A DNA stretch of 64,000 nt from DASUPK01 sp963843085 (GTDB lineage Bacteria; Actinomycetota; Thermoleophilia; Solirubrobacterales; 70-9), in the NCBI GenBank assembly GCA_963843085.1, contig CAWJJG010000001.1:1-64000 (forward strand), written 5' to 3'. Positions 10,615 through 19,094 of the stretch are shown here, one piece after another (within the stretch, counting starts at the first letter, position 1; each line of letters begins with the position of its first letter). The notes under the pieces were generated by a model that saw only the letters and a list, made by a program, of their open reading frames with translations, was not told the DNA's origin and did not search any database. Made by a program: the position numbers and the translations under genes.

Positions 10615-10816
10615 GGTCACCGGCGATCGGCTGCGCGTGACGCTCGCCGATGGGCGAGAACTCCTCGTTCCGGTCGAGTGGTTCAAATGGCTGGCAGACG
10701 CCACGCCCAAGCAGAGGCAGGATCTCGAGATCATCGAGGACGGTGCTGCCATTTGGTGGGAGTCCCTCGAGGACAGCCTCTCGGTCCCAGGCCTGCTCGG
10801 CCTGCCCCACGTCTGA
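10562..10816 (+). CDS. DUF2442 domain protein
   Basis: An 84-residue protein typical of DUF2442: VTGDRLRVTLADGRELLVPV, then WFKWLADATPKQR and WWESLEDSLSVPGLL near the end. ATG at 10562 lies inside the DUF4160 gene. Its stop codon (10814-10816) falls inside the first full copy of the 35-base repeat at 10809-10843. It therefore faces the nuclease remnant tail to tail. It is probably the partner of DUF4160, perhaps the neutralising or DNA-contacting half. Confidence 0.75.
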   Translation: MTSSVSSPISHPTAVAAEVTGDRLRVTLADGRELLVPVEWFKWLADATPKQRQDLEIIEDGAAIWWESLEDSLSVPGLLGLPHV

Positions 10817-10843
10817 CCCATCACACGCGCTCCGGGCACATCG
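10809..10843. repeat. Direct repeat, copy 2 (35 bp)
   Basis: 35 bases identical to 10988-11022. It spans the end of DUF2442 and the last codons plus stop of the nuclease gene. The two copies are 179 bases apart. The 25-base right part also occurs at 7855-7879. The arrangement resembles attL/attR left by site-specific insertion, though no recombinase is in the window. Confidence 0.75.
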
Positions 10844-10987
10844 GCGTCGCGGCGGCGCGTGTCACAGGCGCGGTATCCGAACGAATGAGCGTGGCGGGGT
10901 CCCAGATTCGACGATCTGGGTCGAAACGGGGGCCCGGTCGAGCGTGTTTGTGTTCAAAGCGCGTGTACGGCACGCATCCGTGGCGCA
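10844..10987. other. Short segment between the two 35-bp repeats
   Basis: 144 bases with no gene I can support. It contains an inverted repeat, CCCAGAT-TCGACG-ATCTGGG at 10901-10920. It may be what remains of an excised or decayed insertion. Confidence 0.4.
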
Positions 10988-11022
10988 ACGTCTGACCCAT
11001 CACACGCGCTCCGGGCACATCG
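10988..11022. repeat. Direct repeat, copy 3 (35 bp), at the 3' end of the longer nuclease gene
   Basis: Identical to 10809-10843. Here it joins continuously to the longer nuclease gene, whose stop codon is at 11000-11002. This copy is therefore the likely original attachment-like end. Confidence 0.75.
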
Positions 11023-12281
11023 CGCGGTAGTCGCAGTACTGGCAGGCCCAGGTCGAGGGCGTCGCGGCGAACTCCCCGGCACGCATCTGCGAGATCCGGG
11101 CCAGCACGTCCGCCCGCGGCCGCGTCGAACTGTTCATCGGAACGGGTCGTCGACAGCCGCAGGGCACTCTCCGTGAAGTAGAGCGTCACCTGTTCCGGCG
11201 TCCCGAGGCCGAGCGCGTCGCGGCAGGCCAGCGCGTAGATCGACAGTTGGAGGCTCTCGTCGACGCCCTTCTGGGATGAGACCTTGCCGGTCTTGTAGTC
11301 GATGACCTCGATGCCGCCCGAGGGCAGGCGGTCGATCCGGTCGATCTGGCCGGTGATGACGACGGGCGCGCGAGCCGTCGTCGGGCTCGAGGGTCAGCTC
11401 GAAGTCGAGTTCCTCGTGGAGTGCCTCGGACAGGCTGCTGACCTCGCCCGACCAGAAGTTGTCGAGCAGGGTCGCGACCCGCCGCTGGTAGCTCTCCTCG
11501 GTCGCCTTGTCGCCGAACCCGGTCGGGGTCCAGCGCGCCCGGAACGCGGCCTCGAGGTCCTCGCGAGTGGGCGGTTCGTCGCCACGGGCCGCGCGCTCGC
11601 GACGGTCTTTGGTGAACGCCTCGAAGGCCTCGTGCGCGGTGGACCCGAACGCGAACGCGGCCACGGGCTCCTCGCGCGGCGGCATCCGGTAGACGTAGTG
11701 GAAGGCGTACTGGAGCGGGCAGCGGTCGTAGGTGCTGAGCGACGAGTAGCTGTGCTTGTCGGGCAGCGGCGCGACCTGGAGGAGGTTGGCGCCGGCGCCG
11801 TCGTCGAGCGCGATCGTGCGGAAGGTCAGGGGGTCGAGACCCAGGGATCGAGCCTCGTCCGAGGTGGTCGCCGCGGACCGGGCGAGAGATTCGAGCTCGC
11901 TGGTCAGCTCGTCACGTGCCGCCGCGGCCTCCGGATCGGCGATGTCCGTCGCCTCCATGAGGCCGACGAGTTCGCTGGCACGGAGTCGCAGGGCCAGCCG
12001 TCGTTCGCGGGCACTCGGCAGCGGCATGACCCGTCGCGCGGCCACGACCGGCGCATCGATCGGGACCGGGGCCGCGGCCGAGGACGTCCAGATCGTCCAG
12101 CCGCAACGTCCCGTCGAACTCGCGCCGCGGCCATGACCTCGGCCATAGCCCAGACCTCGTCCGCGTCCTCGCGGCCACCGCGGCACGTCCCGGTCCGGTC
12201 GATCTGCCGCAACTCCGCCCCGGCGCCGTCCAGGATCTCCCCGACGAACTGCGACGCTGTCACCCACGGGAGGTGGCTCAA
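11000..12281 (-). pseudogene. PD-(D/E)XK nuclease domain protein (UvrD/RecB-family C-terminus), frameshifted, probably 5' truncated
   Basis: Read across frames it gives a RecB/Cas4-type nuclease domain. SYSSLSTYDRCPLQYAFHYV carries the first cluster Cys. GQIDRIDRLPSGG-IEVIDYKTGK is the nuclease core. The end, WACQYCDYRAMCPERV, gives three more Cys for a 4Fe-4S cluster. This domain normally sits at the C-terminus of actinobacterial UvrD-like helicases. Here nothing resembling a helicase lies upstream: the frame is closed by a TGA about 20 codons before the TTG at 12281, and recJ starts at 12349. Against the duplicate at 7857 it has extra bases near 11117 and 11370. Two further frame changes lie near 12060-12130. 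Confidence 0.7.
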
Positions 12282-12348
12282 GCCGTTCGAGCCTTGACCC
12301 AGCCCTGACGGGGGTGGTTCCGTCGGGGGCCGAACTCAAGATGGTCGG

Positions 12349-14970
12349 ATGGCCTCGACCGGACCAGCGCGAGCATTCCAGGCTGATCCGTACGACTACG
12401 GCGAGGTCAGACGCCTGGCCGCGGAGCTCGAGCTGGCCGAGCCCGTGGCCGTGACCTTGGTGCGGCGCGGCTACCGGACGGTCGATGCCGCCCGCCGCTT
12501 CCTCGAGGCGCGCGAGGCCCACGAGCCCAGCGAGTTCAGCGGCATGGAGGAGACCTGCGACCTGATCCTCTCGGTCGCTCGGGACCGGGGCCGGATCACC
12601 ATCCACGGCGACTACGACGTCGACGGCGTCACCTCGACCGCCATCCTCGTCTCGACCCTCCGCTCCCTGGGTGCCGAGTCCGACTGGTTCATCCCGGACC
12701 GGCTCTCCGACGGATATGGCCTGACGATGTCGAGCGTCGAGCAGCTGAGCCGCCGTGGGACCGAGCTCGTCATCACCGTCGACTGCGGGATCGGCTCGGC
12801 CGAGGAGGTCGCGGCCGCCCGGGCAGCCGGGATGCAGGTCGTGGTCACGGACCATCACCTGCCGCCCGAGCAGCTGCCGGACTGCCCGATCATCCATCCG
12901 GTCGTCTCCGGCTACCCGTTCGAGGGTCTCTGCGCCGCCGGCGTCGCCTACAAGCTGGCCACCGCGCTCTGCGACGCCGCGGGCCGAGGCGCGACCGAGA
13001 CGGTGAGGGGCCGGCGGCACCCGACCGACGGCCAGCTCGATCTCGTCGCGCTCGCCACCGTGGCCGACATGGTCCCGCTGGTGGGGGAGAACCGCCGCCT
13101 CGTCCGCGAGGGCCTGCGGATCTTCCGCGAGAGACCGCGTGTCGGCCTGCGAGCGCTGATGGCCGCCGCCTCGGTGGATCCGGAGACCGTCGACGCGGGC
13201 TCTCTCGGCTTCCGCCTCGGGCCGCGGATCAATGCGGCAGGGCGCCTCTACCGGGCGGACGCGGGGGTCGAGCTGATGCTCACCGACGACCCCGACCGCG
13301 CCGCCGCGATCGCCGCCGAGCTCGATCGCGCCAACGCCGAGCGGCGCTCGACGGAGCGAAAGGTCATCGAGGAGGCCGAGCGCGCCCGCTCGACGCTGCC
13401 GGATTCCCTCGCGGACGCACCCGCGCTGGTGCTGGCCGGCGAGGGCTGGCACCCCGGCGTGGTCGGGATCGCCGCGTCGCGCCTGGTCGAGCGGCACTTC
13501 AAGCCCACGATCCTGCTCTCCCTGGACGGCGAGCGAGCCAAGGGATCGGCCCGCAGCATCCCCGGCTTCGACCTCGTCGCCGCCCTCGACGCCACAGCCG
13601 AGCACCTGACCCGGTACGGCGGCCATCGCGCCGCGGCCGGCCTCGAGCTGGAGGCGGGCCGCCTCGATGAGTTCCGTGAGGCATTCATCGAGCATGCCGG
13701 GTCGGCGATCGGCCCGGAGGACCTGGTCCGCCACCAGCGCCTCGACGCCCTGGTCGGCGTGGGGCGCGAGGGCATCGGAATGGACCTCGCGCGCCAGCTG
13801 GAGAGCCTCGGCCCGTTCGGCATGGGAAATCCGGGCCCGCGGCTGCTCGTCCCGTCCGGCCGCCTGCGCGAGGTGCGTCCGCTCGGCGAGGAGGGAAAGC
13901 ACTCTCGCTTCCAGCTCGAGAGCGGGGCGGGGCGGGCCGCCGGCGTGGCGTTCGGGATGAACGGCGAGATCTCCCGCCGCGAGGACCAGCAACTGGACCT
14001 GTCGGTGGAGCTCGAGGTCGACCGCTGGAACGGCGCCGAGCAGCCACGTGTGGTGGTGCGGGAGCTCTATCCGCTCAGCGCCGCCCCGGGCGAGTCGGAG
14101 AGCCGACCCTGCGGCGATGGCTGCCCCGCCGCGGACGTCGAATGGTGGGAGCGGCTGGAGCATGAGCTCGATCGCGTCGCGGCCGGGCGTCCCGGTGCGC
14201 TCCTCGACGTCCGTGCGGCGGAGGGCCCGGGACGCGAGTTGATCGACCGCCGCGGCGGCGCGGCAGTCGCCTCGCTCGCCGAACTGATCTCCAGCGGCGA
14301 GCCCGTCTTGGCGATCTGCGCCGATGCCGGCCGCCGCGCCAAGCTTGCGTCCGCCGCCGCGGATCCGCGCCGGTTCGGCGCATCCCTCCCGCGGATCGCA
14401 TGTTGCCGCTGCGGCTCCGAATCCTCTGACGCGGCCCTGCGCACTCCCAAGGGCGCCGGCCTGGTCCTGGTCGATTGGACGGTGGTGGCTCGGCGGCCCG
14501 ATGCCCCGCGCAAGTTCCGGCATGTGGTGGTTATCGATCCCGCGCCGAGCGAAGCGCTGGAGGGCCTGGCCCAAGCCAACCCGGACGACCGTGGCTACCT
14601 CCATCTCGCCTACGGCCCCGCGGAGCTGCAGCTGGCGGATCGCCTGCTCGGCCGGGAATGGGACCTCCGCCGCTCGATCGCCGAGATCTGGCGCTCGCTT
14701 GTCGAATGCGGGGGAGAGGCTGAGGGCCCCGCCCTCCGCGCAGCCCTCGCCGGCGACTCCGATTACCCACGCACGCCCGAGACGGCCGCCCGCTGCGTGC
14801 GGGTTCTCAGCGAGCTCGGACTGTGCGAATGGAAGGGTGATCGCGCCACCCCCGCCGTGCGGGTCTTATCCTCGGAGAGGACCGATCTGGGGCGATCCCG
14901 GGCCTACGGGGCCTGTATCGCCAGACACCAGGAGGCCATCCGATTTCTCCAAGCAAGAGCACAGACGTAA
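12349..14970 (+). CDS. recJ: Single-stranded-DNA exonuclease RecJ
   Basis: 5'-3' ssDNA exonuclease used in recombination and repair. The DHH phosphoesterase core is clear: HGDYDVDGVTST at about residues 86-97, VTVDCGIGS-type motif III, VVTDHH at 165-170, and the DHHA1 GGHRAAAGLELE near 424. An OB-fold follows to about residue 570. At 873 residues it is longer than the roughly 570-residue enterobacterial enzyme. The extra 300-residue C-terminal region resembles the extension of Firmicutes RecJ but has no motif I can name. It overlaps no neighbour, and relA follows directly. The ATG start is reasonable, although no clear ribosome binding site precedes it. Confidence 0.95.
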   Translation: MASTGPARAFQADPYDYGEVRRLAAELELAEPVAVTLVRRGYRTVDAARRFLEAREAHEPSEFSGMEETCDLILSVARDRGRITIHGDYDVDGVTSTAILVSTLRSLGAESDWFIPDRLSDGYGLTMSSVEQLSRRGTELVITVDCGIGSAEEVAAARAAGMQVVVTDHHLPPEQLPDCPIIHPVVSGYPFEGLCAAGVAYKLATALCDAAGRGATETVRGRRHPTDGQLDLVALATVADMVPLVGENRRLVREGLRIFRERPRVGLRALMAAASVDPETVDAGSLGFRLGPRINAAGRLYRADAGVELMLTDDPDRAAAIAAELDRANAERRSTERKVIEEAERARSTLPDSLADAPALVLAGEGWHPGVVGIAASRLVERHFKPTILLSLDGERAKGSARSIPGFDLVAALDATAEHLTRYGGHRAAAGLELEAGRLDEFREAFIEHAGSAIGPEDLVRHQRLDALVGVGREGIGMDLARQLESLGPFGMGNPGPRLLVPSGRLREVRPLGEEGKHSRFQLESGAGRAAGVAFGMNGEISRREDQQLDLSVELEVDRWNGAEQPRVVVRELYPLSAAPGESESRPCGDGCPAADVEWWERLEHELDRVAAGRPGALLDVRAAEGPGRELIDRRGGAAVASLAELISSGEPVLAICADAGRRAKLASAAADPRRFGASLPRIACCRCGSESSDAALRTPKGAGLVLVDWTVVARRPDAPRKFRHVVVIDPAPSEALEGLAQANPDDRGYLHLAYGPAELQLADRLLGREWDLRRSIAEIWRSLVECGGEAEGPALRAALAGDSDYPRTPETAARCVRVLSELGLCEWKGDRATPAVRVLSSERTDLGRSRAYGACIARHQEAIRFLQARAQT

Positions 14971-15011
14971 CCGAGACCGGCAAGGGTGGGGCCCTTGACG
15001 GCAACGGCGCC

Positions 15012-17300
15012 GTGCGCGACGCCGATCGCCGCGGCCACACCCGCGTCGGCGAGGTCGACGGGCACGGTCCGGCGCCGCGCGCCGACCCGATCACCCGCGA
15101 GCTGACCGCGGACCAGCGCGCCCTGCTCGGCGACCTCTTCGCGGTGATCGAGGAGCACGCCTCGGATGCCACCGAGACCATCGACCGCCAGGAGATCGAG
15201 CGCGCCTTCGCCTTCGCCTGCGAGAGCCACGCCGGCCAGGAGCGGAAATCGGGGGAGGACTTCATCACCCATCCCCTCGGCGTGGCCCGGATCTGCGCCG
15301 GCCTGCGCCTCGACACCGCGACCCTCTGCGCGGCTCTCCTCCATGACACCGTCGAGGACACGAGCGCCAGCCTCGATCAGGTCCGCGCGGACTTCGGTGA
15401 CGAGATTGCCCAGCTGGTCGACGGTGTCACGAAGCTCACGGAGATCACCTTCAAGAGCCGCGACGAGAGGCAGGCCGAGAACTACCGGAAGATGATGGTC
15501 GCGATGGCCACCGACGTCAGGGTGATCCTGATCAAGCTGGCCGATCGCCTCCACAACATGCGCACGATCGGCGCGCTGCCGAAGCAGAAGCAGCAGGAGA
15601 AGGCGCGCGAGACGCTCGAGATCTTCGCCCCGCTGGCACACCGACTCGGCATCCACGCGATCAAGTGGGAGCTCGAGGACCTCTCGTTCGCCACGCTCCA
15701 CCCGCGCAAGTACGACGAGATCAAGGAGCTCGTCGCGCAGCAGCGCGCCGAGCGCGAGCGCTACGTCGAGGAGGCCGGCGAGTTTCTCGCCAAGGAGCTG
15801 TCCAAGGTCGGGATCGACGCCGAGATCTCAGGCCGCGCCAAGCACTTCTATTCGATCTACACGAAGATGACCCGCAAGGGCCGGGAGTTCAACGAGATCT
15901 TCGACCTGACCGCGATGCGCGTCCTGGTCGGCTCCGTCAAGGACTGCTACGGCGCGATCGGCATCGTGCACTCCCTGTGGAAGCCCCTGCCCGGGCGCTT
16001 CAAGGACTTCGTGGCCATGCCCAAGGCGAACGCATACCAGGCGCTCCACACCACCGTGATCGGGCCGGAGGGCCGGCCGCTGGAGATTCAGATCCGGACC
16101 CCTGGGATGCACGAGCTCGCCGAGTACGGCATCGCCGCGCACGTGATCTACAAGGAGGGCGGCGCCGACGGGGATCCGAAGCAGAAGATGACCTGGCTGC
16201 GCCAGCTGCTCGACAACGAGCAGAACCAGGGCCCGCAGGCCTTTCTGGAGGCGCTCAAGGTCGACCTCTTCGAGGACGAGGTCTTCGTCTTCACGCCGAA
16301 GGGCGAGGTCAAGAACCTGGCCGCCGGCTCCACGCCGCTCGACTTCGCGTACTCGATCCACACCGACGTCGGTCACCACTGCGTCGGATCCAAGGTGAAC
16401 GGCAAGATAGTGCCGCTCCACTACCAGCTCCGCAGCGGCGACATCGTGGAGGTGCTGACCGCCAAGCAGGGCAGGGGCCCGTCGCGCGACTGGCTCAAGC
16501 TGGTCCGAACGAGCCGAGCCCGCAACAAGATCCGTGCCTGGTTCCAGCGCGAGGGCCGGGACGATGCGGAGCACAAGGGCCGCGACGACCTCGCCCAGGC
16601 CTTCAAGAAGCAGGGCCTGCCCTATCCCAAGCTGGCCGGCTCTCCGCTGATCGTCGACGTGATCCGCGAGATGGGCTTCCGCAAGGCGGACGACTTCTAC
16701 ATCGCGCTCGGGCAGTCGAAGATCTCCACCAAGGTCGTCACCAACAAGGTGATGCAGCGCCTGAAGCGCGGCGAGGTGGTCGAGGAGGAGCCGGCCGAGG
16801 GCCTGATCAAGGGGACCGACGAGGCCCGCCGCCGCACCCGCGAGGCGACCAGCTTCGGCATCAAGGTGAAAGGCATCGAGGACGTCGCCGTGCGGCTCGC
16901 CAAGTGCTGCCGCCCGGTGCCCGGGGACGACATCGTCGGCTACGTCTCGCTCGGCCGAGGCATCACCGTCCACCGCGCGGACTGCAAGAACGTCGCAGCG
17001 CTCAAGAAGGCGCCGGAGCGCTTCACGGAGGTGGCGTGGGACGGCGACAACGAGTCCTCCTACCGCGTGGAGCTCCAGGTCGATGCCTGGGACCGAACGC
17101 GCCTCCTCGAAGACCTCTCGCGCACCTTCGCGGAGGCGGGCCTGAACATCCTGGAGGCGCGATGCACGACCAAGCACCCGATGGTGAAGAACCGCTTCGT
17201 GCTCGAGGTCGGTGACACCGAGCAGCTCAAGCAGTGCATCTCGCGGCTGCGGAACGTCGACTCGGTCTTCGACGCATACCGAGTCACTCCGACCGGCTGA
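15012..17300 (+). CDS. rel: Bifunctional (p)ppGpp synthetase/hydrolase, RelA/SpoT (Rel) family
   Basis: Makes and degrades the stringent-response alarmone (p)ppGpp from ATP and GTP/GDP. Order: HD hydrolase domain with LLHDTVEDT near residue 110, synthetase domain (KAKHFYSIYTKM-like RAKHFYSIYTKM near 278), TGS domain (VFVFTPKGEVKNLAAGSTP near 425), a conserved Cys-containing linker (LAKCCRPVPGDDIVGYVS), and a C-terminal ACT domain. An intact HD motif suggests both activities. 762 residues is the usual length. The start is uncertain: the frame is open upstream past 14943 with no ATG or GTG nearer than 15012, and translation could begin earlier at a rare codon. Confidence 0.95.
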   Translation: MRDADRRGHTRVGEVDGHGPAPRADPITRELTADQRALLGDLFAVIEEHASDATETIDRQEIERAFAFACESHAGQERKSGEDFITHPLGVARICAGLRLDTATLCAALLHDTVEDTSASLDQVRADFGDEIAQLVDGVTKLTEITFKSRDERQAENYRKMMVAMATDVRVILIKLADRLHNMRTIGALPKQKQQEKARETLEIFAPLAHRLGIHAIKWELEDLSFATLHPRKYDEIKELVAQQRAERERYVEEAGEFLAKELSKVGIDAEISGRAKHFYSIYTKMTRKGREFNEIFDLTAMRVLVGSVKDCYGAIGIVHSLWKPLPGRFKDFVAMPKANAYQALHTTVIGPEGRPLEIQIRTPGMHELAEYGIAAHVIYKEGGADGDPKQKMTWLRQLLDNEQNQGPQAFLEALKVDLFEDEVFVFTPKGEVKNLAAGSTPLDFAYSIHTDVGHHCVGSKVNGKIVPLHYQLRSGDIVEVLTAKQGRGPSRDWLKLVRTSRARNKIRAWFQREGRDDAEHKGRDDLAQAFKKQGLPYPKLAGSPLIVDVIREMGFRKADDFYIALGQSKISTKVVTNKVMQRLKRGEVVEEEPAEGLIKGTDEARRRTREATSFGIKVKGIEDVAVRLAKCCRPVPGDDIVGYVSLGRGITVHRADCKNVAALKKAPERFTEVAWDGDNESSYRVELQVDAWDRTRLLEDLSRTFAEAGLNILEARCTTKHPMVKNRFVLEVGDTEQLKQCISRLRNVDSVFDAYRVTPTG

Positions 17301-17366
17301 GTGTTCCAATACCGTCTGACCGAAAGTCAATCCGCCAAGGCCGGCGGGACGTAGGAGGGAGTACAC

Positions 17367-18071
17367 GTGTTCCGACGCAGGGAAGAGTCGAAGCAGCGAG
17401 GGAATCGCCGGCGAGGGATGGTGTTCGGGCTTGCCATCGTGGCGGTGGGAGTCCTGTTCGCGGGGGGATCGGCGCTGGCCGCCTCCGACACCATCGTCGC
17501 CGGCCCGGCCGACGCCTACTCGTCGTCGGTCTACAACACCGAGCAGGGCGCAGTGGTCCCGTTCCGGGACGACGGCGGAAGCCACAACGTGACGGCGCGG
17601 CAGTCCGGCCCGGACGGCCAGGCCCTCTTCCGGACCCCGACCCTCTCCGGCGGCACCGCCGGCGTCGAGGGAACGCAGTACCTGCCGGCCGGCGACTACA
17701 TCTTCTACTGCACCGTCCACCCGACCACGATGTCCGGCACCCTGCACGTGACGTCGAGCGGAGCGCCGCAGGCCCGCCCGTCATCGTCGATCAAGGTGGC
17801 GCGGAGGAACCTGAAGCAGACGATCAAGAAGGGCCTGAAGCTCAACATGACGCCGACCACCCGGGTCGAGGGCGTCACCCTGACGGCGAAGCTGGGCAAG
17901 ACGACGATCGCCAAGGCGACCACCACGCTGCTGGAGGGCTTCAACGCGCCCGTCCTGAAGCTGAACAAGGCCGGGAAGGGCAAGTTGAGCCGCAAGAAGA
18001 AGGCGAAGGTGACCGTCACCGCTGGCGTCCCGTTCGGCTCGCCCGTCAGCGCAAAGGCGAAGCTCAGCTAG
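17367..18071 (+). CDS. Secreted cupredoxin (plastocyanin-like) protein
   Basis: An exported blue-copper-like protein of 234 residues. An Arg-rich N-terminus and hydrophobic segment (GMVFGLAIVAVGVLFAGGSA) form a signal peptide. The copper ligands are visible: His in DGGSHNVTA, then Cys, His and Met in FYCTVHPTTMSG. From about residue 135 a Lys-rich beta domain follows (KVARRNLKQTIKKGLKLN), perhaps for wall or polyanion contact. GTG at 17367 has GGAGGG 8 bases upstream. It probably carries electrons or copper outside the membrane; the partner is unknown. The 3' end overlaps the convergent HIT gene by 8 bases. Confidence 0.8.
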   Translation: MFRRREESKQRGNRRRGMVFGLAIVAVGVLFAGGSALAASDTIVAGPADAYSSSVYNTEQGAVVPFRDDGGSHNVTARQSGPDGQALFRTPTLSGGTAGVEGTQYLPAGDYIFYCTVHPTTMSGTLHVTSSGAPQARPSSSIKVARRNLKQTIKKGLKLNMTPTTRVEGVTLTAKLGKTTIAKATTTLLEGFNAPVLKLNKAGKGKLSRKKKAKVTVTAGVPFGSPVSAKAKLS

Positions 18072-18504
18072 GTGCGGCGACGGCCTTCCGGATCCGCTCA
18101 GCGACCTTCCCCATCTCGTCCTCCGAGGCGTACTTCGTGCGCGGCCAGAAGAACCCGCGCAGCCCGTCCTTGGGTTTGCGCGGCACCACGTGGATGTGGA
18201 GATGAGGAACGCTCTGGCTGACGACGTTGTTGAGGGCCACGAAGGAGCCGGGCTTCCGCATGGCCTTCGGCACCGCCACGGAGAGCCGCCGTGCGTTGGC
18301 GAACAGTGGCCCCACCAGGTCATCGGGCAGGTCCGCGAGCGTCTCGTGGTGCTCGCGCGGAACGAGCAGCGCATGACCCGGGAAGAGGGGGCGATTGTCG
18401 AGGAAGGCGATCGTGCGCTCGTCCTCGAAGACCCGGTGCCCGGACTCGTCGCCGGCGATGATCTGACAGAACCGGCAATTAGGGTCCTGGGCGCCCACGT
18501 CCAC
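18064..18504 (-). CDS. HIT family nucleotide hydrolase/transferase (first copy)
   Basis: A histidine-triad protein acting on nucleoside-phosphate conjugates such as ApnA or AMP-lysine. The triad PHLHIHVVPRKP is near the C-terminus. An N-terminal CRFCQIIAGDE Cys pair and FPGHALLVPREHHE are typical of the family. I prefer the GTG at 18504 (146 codons) over the longer frame to 18558, because homologues begin just before the Cys pair and upstream residues overlap the promoter of the divergent gene. Substrate not predictable. Confidence 0.85.
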   Translation of the reverse strand: MDVGAQDPNCRFCQIIAGDESGHRVFEDERTIAFLDNRPLFPGHALLVPREHHETLADLPDDLVGPLFANARRLSVAVPKAMRKPGSFVALNNVVSQSVPHLHIHVVPRKPKDGLRGFFWPRTKYASEDEMGKVAERIRKAVAAPS

Positions 18505-18536
18505 GATACTGTCAGAGCGGGCCGGGGAGGAGAGGA

Positions 18537-18995
18537 ATGTTGAGAGGACCCAGGACACTTCGCAGGATCCCCATCGCCATTCCGCTGGCTCTGCTCGTCG
18601 TCGCCATGCAATGGGCGGTCGCCGGGGCCGGGACGCCGATCAAGACCGGGAAGTACAAGGGCAAGACGACTCAGCAGGCGGTCGCCGACTCGTTCCGAGC
18701 GATTCAGTTCACAGTCAAGAAGGGCAAGGTCACGATCACGACCGAGCCCTCGGTCGCGCGCGATAGCTGCATCTCAACCCCGGTCTTCACGCAGGACAGC
18801 AACGCGAGCAAGAAGCTCGGCCGGAACCGCAGCTTCACCCTCACCCACACGTTCTTCGGGAACAAGATCGACATGATCCACGGCAGGTTCGTGGAGCCGA
18901 ACGAGATCCAGGGCTACGCCATCTACCACTTCGCCCAGCAGGACCTCTGCTCAGCAGGCAAGAGCAAGGTCAACTTCACGGCGAAACACAAGTAG
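18537..18995 (+). CDS. Small secreted protein, unknown function
   Basis: 152 residues with a clear signal peptide (IPIAIPLALLVVAMQWAVAG). The mature part is basic and beta-rich (KTGKYKGKTTQQ, IQFTVKKGKVTITTEP) with two cysteines that could pair. ATG at 18537 is preceded by a strong GGGGAGGAG. A TACTGT hexamer at 18507-18512 could be its -10 box, close to the divergent HIT start. Similar small GKYKGKT-type exported proteins are common in Thermoleophilia-like genomes, from memory. Function unknown. Confidence 0.7.
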   Translation: MLRGPRTLRRIPIAIPLALLVVAMQWAVAGAGTPIKTGKYKGKTTQQAVADSFRAIQFTVKKGKVTITTEPSVARDSCISTPVFTQDSNASKKLGRNRSFTLTHTFFGNKIDMIHGRFVEPNEIQGYAIYHFAQQDLCSAGKSKVNFTAKHK

Positions 18996-19007
18996 CGGCC
19001 ACCAAGG

Positions 19008-19026
19008 CCGCTCCACCTTGGAGCGG
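19008..19026 (+). terminator. Hairpin between convergent genes
   Basis: CCGCTCCA-CCT-TGGAGCGG, a perfect 8-bp stem just after the stop at 18995 and before the convergent kinase gene end at 19095. There is no T-run, so a terminator role is only likely. Confidence 0.4.
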
Positions 19027-19094
19027 AGGCCGAAGGCCGTAGCGACTCATGTGGGGCGGCCGCTTGTGGCCGCGGCTATATGGCGAAGCCGTCC

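Noticed and set aside
10650..11030. Small plus-strand frames across the repeat region
   Set aside because: They only read through the 35-bp repeats and overlap DUF2442 in other frames; no family resemblance.
11134..14604. A 1,156-codon open frame on the minus strand
   Set aside because: It runs antisense through recJ and gives low-complexity Arg/Ala/Gly-rich text. recJ on the plus strand is unmistakable. Only its last part coincides with real nuclease sequence.
15828..17747. A 639-codon minus-strand frame
   Set aside because: Shadow of rel in GC-rich DNA; no recognisable domain.
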